In this document: positions 61,770 to 64,000 of the stretch, piece by piece
Layout of the letters: every line of letters starts with the position of its first letter
Numbering within the stretch: the stretch's first letter is position 1
Assembly (NCBI GenBank): GCA_964587155.1
Contig: CAZPKF010000001.1
Coordinates: 62,001 to 126,000, forward strand
Length of the DNA: 64,000 nucleotides
DNA from: Hallerella sp964587155
GTDB taxonomy: Bacteria; Fibrobacterota; Fibrobacteria; Fibrobacterales; Fibrobacteraceae
Direction: 5' to 3'
The notes under the pieces: model-generated
What the model was told of the DNA's origin: nothing
Database searches by the model: none
What the model saw: the letters and a program-made list of their open reading frames with translations, nothing else
Position numbers and translations under genes: made by a program

Positions 61770-63533
61770 ATGGCTTTGATTTCCGTTAAAAATTTGACAC
61801 TCCGATTTGGCGTTCCCGCCCTTCTTGACGGCGTTTCTTTTGACATTGGCGAAGGTGAGCGCATTTGTTTGGTGGGCCGCAATGGCGAAGGAAAAAGTAC
61901 GCTGCTCAAAATTTTAGGGCGTGAAATGGCGGCGGATTCGGGTGATATCGTTTGCAAAAACGGGCTTCGGGTTGCCCGGATGATTCAAGAAATTCCCGCG
62001 AGCATTTCCCAAACGGTCCGTCAGATTGTGATTGGCGACAGGCAAGAACGCCATGCCGCTGGCGAGGATATTTTGGGGAAGACTGGAATTTCGCCGGATG
62101 CGGAATACGATTCGCTTTCCGGTGGTCAAAAAAGGCGCGTTTTGTTTGCAAAGGCCCTTGCGATGGAACCGGACTTGTTGCTGCTCGATGAACCGACGAA
62201 CCATTTGGACATTCCCAGCATCGCTTGGATGGAGGGCATTCTTTCGCGGTTTTCGGGAACGGTTCTTTTCATCAGCCATGACCGGGCTTTTGTGCGTCGA
62301 TTGGCAACGCGGATTTTGGAACTCGACAGGGGCCGTATCCGCTCGTGGAATTTTCCATACGATGAATTTGTACGGCACCGGGATGCCGCTTTGGCAGAAG
62401 AAGAAACGGCGAACAAGCTTTTTGACAAACGCCTTGCCGAAGAAGAAGTCTGGATTCGAAAGGGAATTCAGGCTAGGCGCACGCGCAACGAGGGCCGCGT
62501 CCGCGCATTGATTCAAATGAGGAAAGAACGCGCCGAGCGCCGAGTCCGATCGGGGAATGTCAAAATGCAAATTACAGAAGCGGAACGCTCCGGAAGGCTT
62601 GTCGTCCGGGTAGAAAACGTTTCGTATTCCTACGAAGGAAAACCGCTGATTCAGGATTTTTCGACGGAAATTTCGCGCGGAGATCGTGTGGGAATCGTGG
62701 GGCCGAATGGATGCGGCAAGACGACGCTCCTCAAAATCCTATTGGGGAAACTTTCTCCGCAAAGCGGCGCGGTGAAATTGGGTTCCAATTTGCAAATCGC
62801 CTACTTTGACCAGATGCGGGAACAGCTCCGCGAAGATAAATCTCTGGTGGAAAACATTGGAGATGGGCAAGAGTACGTGGTACTGAATGGCCAAAAACGG
62901 CACGTGCTGAGTTATTTGCAGGATTTTCTTTTTACTGCGGATCGGGCGCGCGGGCCTATCCGTGCGCTTTCGGGCGGAGAACGCAACCGTTTGCTGCTCG
63001 CGTGTCTGTTTTCGCATCCCTCGAACGTGCTGGTTTTAGATGAACCGACAAATGATTTGGACATGGAAACTCTTGATTTGTTGGCAAATCTCGTCGCCGA
63101 ATACAAGGGAACGGTGATAACGGTCAGCCACGACAGGGATTTTCTGGACAATGTAGCGACAGAAATTCTCGGATTTGAAGGCGTGGGAAACATCCACGAA
63201 AACATTGGCGGATATTCCGATTATGCGGAAGCGCAAAAGCGCCGAATCAAAGAATCGCAGCAGCTTGCAGAAGCTTCGAAACGCGGCGTTCCAGAAAAGC
63301 GGAATCGGGAAAAGAAAAAACGCAGTTACAAAGAAGAACGGGAATACGAGGCATTGCCCGAAAAAATTGAAACGTTGGAGCAAGAAATAGAATCGTTGCA
63401 GACGGCTTTAAGTTCAGAAGAAGTTTACACCAATGCGGAAAAACTGATAGAAATTCAAGGCGCTTTGGCAGAAAAAGAGAAACTTCTTGAAGAAGCTTAT
63501 GAACGCTTTGAATTTTTAGACGGAATCGGATGA
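61770..63533 (+). CDS. ABC-F family ATPase, Uup-like
   Basis: A 587-residue soluble tandem ATPase. Domain 1 has VGRNGEGKSTLLKIL, LSGGQKRRVLFAKAL and LLLDEPTNHLD. The linker contains charged helices (WIRKGIQARRTRNEGRVRAL, the ARRTRNEGR phrase of Uup). Domain 2 has GPNGCGKTTLLKILLG, LSGGERNRLLLACL and VLDEPTNDLDMETLD. A C-terminal coiled coil (EKIETLEQEIESLQTALSSEEVY) matches the DNA-binding tail of Uup. ABC-F proteins act on stalled ribosomes. Start ATG lacks a good ribosome site. Confidence 0.9.
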   Translation: MALISVKNLTLRFGVPALLDGVSFDIGEGERICLVGRNGEGKSTLLKILGREMAADSGDIVCKNGLRVARMIQEIPASISQTVRQIVIGDRQERHAAGEDILGKTGISPDAEYDSLSGGQKRRVLFAKALAMEPDLLLLDEPTNHLDIPSIAWMEGILSRFSGTVLFISHDRAFVRRLATRILELDRGRIRSWNFPYDEFVRHRDAALAEEETANKLFDKRLAEEEVWIRKGIQARRTRNEGRVRALIQMRKERAERRVRSGNVKMQITEAERSGRLVVRVENVSYSYEGKPLIQDFSTEISRGDRVGIVGPNGCGKTTLLKILLGKLSPQSGAVKLGSNLQIAYFDQMREQLREDKSLVENIGDGQEYVVLNGQKRHVLSYLQDFLFTADRARGPIRALSGGERNRLLLACLFSHPSNVLVLDEPTNDLDMETLDLLANLVAEYKGTVITVSHDRDFLDNVATEILGFEGVGNIHENIGGYSDYAEAQKRRIKESQQLAEASKRGVPEKRNREKKKRSYKEEREYEALPEKIETLEQEIESLQTALSSEEVYTNAEKLIEIQGALAEKEKLLEEAYERFEFLDGIG

Positions 63534-63681
63534 TCCGTTTTTGAGGGCGGTTCGTGTTGAGGTGACGGCGAAAGAAACGGTGCTTTTTGACGGAAGCTTC
63601 TTGTTTATGGAAATTTCCCGGAGAGTTTTTCATTTTATATCTTTGAAAGGTATTTGGTAGAAGCGAAATGGCAGAGGTCTT

Positions 63682-64000
63682 ATGAAAATTGCAGTTTTTG
63701 GCGGTGCCGGTTATATCGGCTCTCACACGGTCCGCGAATTGTTGGATGCCGGCCATGAAATTCAAGTTTTTGACAATCTTTCGTCGGGATTAGAACGGAA
63801 TCTGTTTCCGGAAGCCGGATTCACCCGCGGCGATATTCTGCATTCAGAAGAAATCAACGTGTTTTTGGAAAAATTTCAACCGGAAGGCCTTGTACATTTG
63901 GCTGCGTTCAAAGCGGCCGGGGAGTCGATGATTTGTCCGGAAAAATACAGCGAAAACAACATCAACGGTTCTGTAAATATTTTGAATGCGGCATCGGCGC
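63682..64000 (+). CDS. galE: UDP-glucose 4-epimerase, N-terminal part (runs off the window)
   Basis: At least 106 residues are visible. The Rossmann start MKIAVFGGAGYIGSHTVRELLDAG carries GxxGxxG, and VFDNLSSG, GDILHSEEINVFL and VHLAAFKAAGESMICPEKYSENNINGSVNIL follow, all typical of GalE. The NAD-dependent enzyme interconverts UDP-glucose and UDP-galactose for surface glycans. The catalytic SxxxYxxxK part lies outside the window. AGAGG lies before the ATG. Confidence 0.9.
   Translation, partial: MKIAVFGGAGYIGSHTVRELLDAGHEIQVFDNLSSGLERNLFPEAGFTRGDILHSEEINVFLEKFQPEGLVHLAAFKAAGESMICPEKYSENNINGSVNILNAASA

Overview
The window looks like a chromosomal segment of a Fibrobacter-type bacterium (Fibrobacterota). 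The evidence is a TIGR02147-family protein (a family expanded in Fibrobacter succinogenes) paired with a lipoprotein, a secreted GH5 endoglucanase carrying a C-terminal sorting-like domain, many small lipoproteins, a futalosine-pathway menaquinone gene (mqnA) and gram-negative envelope genes. This is inference from gene content; no marker rRNA is present.

Region by region. 0-7 kb holds housekeeping and stress genes: a truncated FKBP isomerase, a Zn-metallopeptidase, a SIR2-like protein coupled to a DksA/TraR protein, an aldose epimerase, a flavin reductase and two tandem Hsp20 genes behind a textbook sigma-54 promoter. 7-12.3 kb is a chromosome-partition locus: two perfect parS sites, rsmG-parA-parB, an M23 peptidase and a bactofilin in one overlapping operon. 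A 380-bp gene-free stretch with DnaA boxes follows, so the replication origin may be near. 12.3-22.7 kb carries tRNA-Met, metY, a Fic-like gene with a destroyed catalytic motif, two aldolases, mqnA, and a tight clpP-ftsY-lipoprotein-thioredoxin-glycosyltransferase operon whose last gene reads into an outer-membrane-like domain.

22.8-28.1 kb is an accessory island. Decayed coding sequence and direct repeats precede a three-gene restriction-modification operon: a C5 methyltransferase, a McrB-like AAA+ protein and a LlaJI-type nuclease. 28.1-50.2 kb returns to the core: mnmE, a rhamnan-synthesis-like glycosyltransferase, rnr, an ABC-class ATPase, a PEGA protein, two cyclic-di-GMP-type proteins, tRNA-Cys, an acyltransferase, an exonuclease, the lipoprotein/TIGR02147 pair, an oxaloacetate-decarboxylase-like carboxyltransferase, pyrC, the GH5 cellulase, a tyrosine recombinase and cysK.

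50.3-61.0 kb is the most striking region: a type I restriction locus ordered hsdM - RloC-like ATPase/anticodon-nuclease candidate - DUF1016 nuclease - hsdS - decayed vapBC - hsdR. The hsdS gene encodes three TRD/conserved-region modules instead of two. An (GCAA)11 tract sits exactly between modules 2 and 3. Loss or gain of one unit puts a stop codon directly after the tract, so slippage should toggle between a canonical two-TRD and an extended three-TRD specificity subunit. The AT-rich RloC/DUF1016 pair looks inserted into the locus. The window ends with sodB, an ABC-F ATPase and the 5' part of galE.
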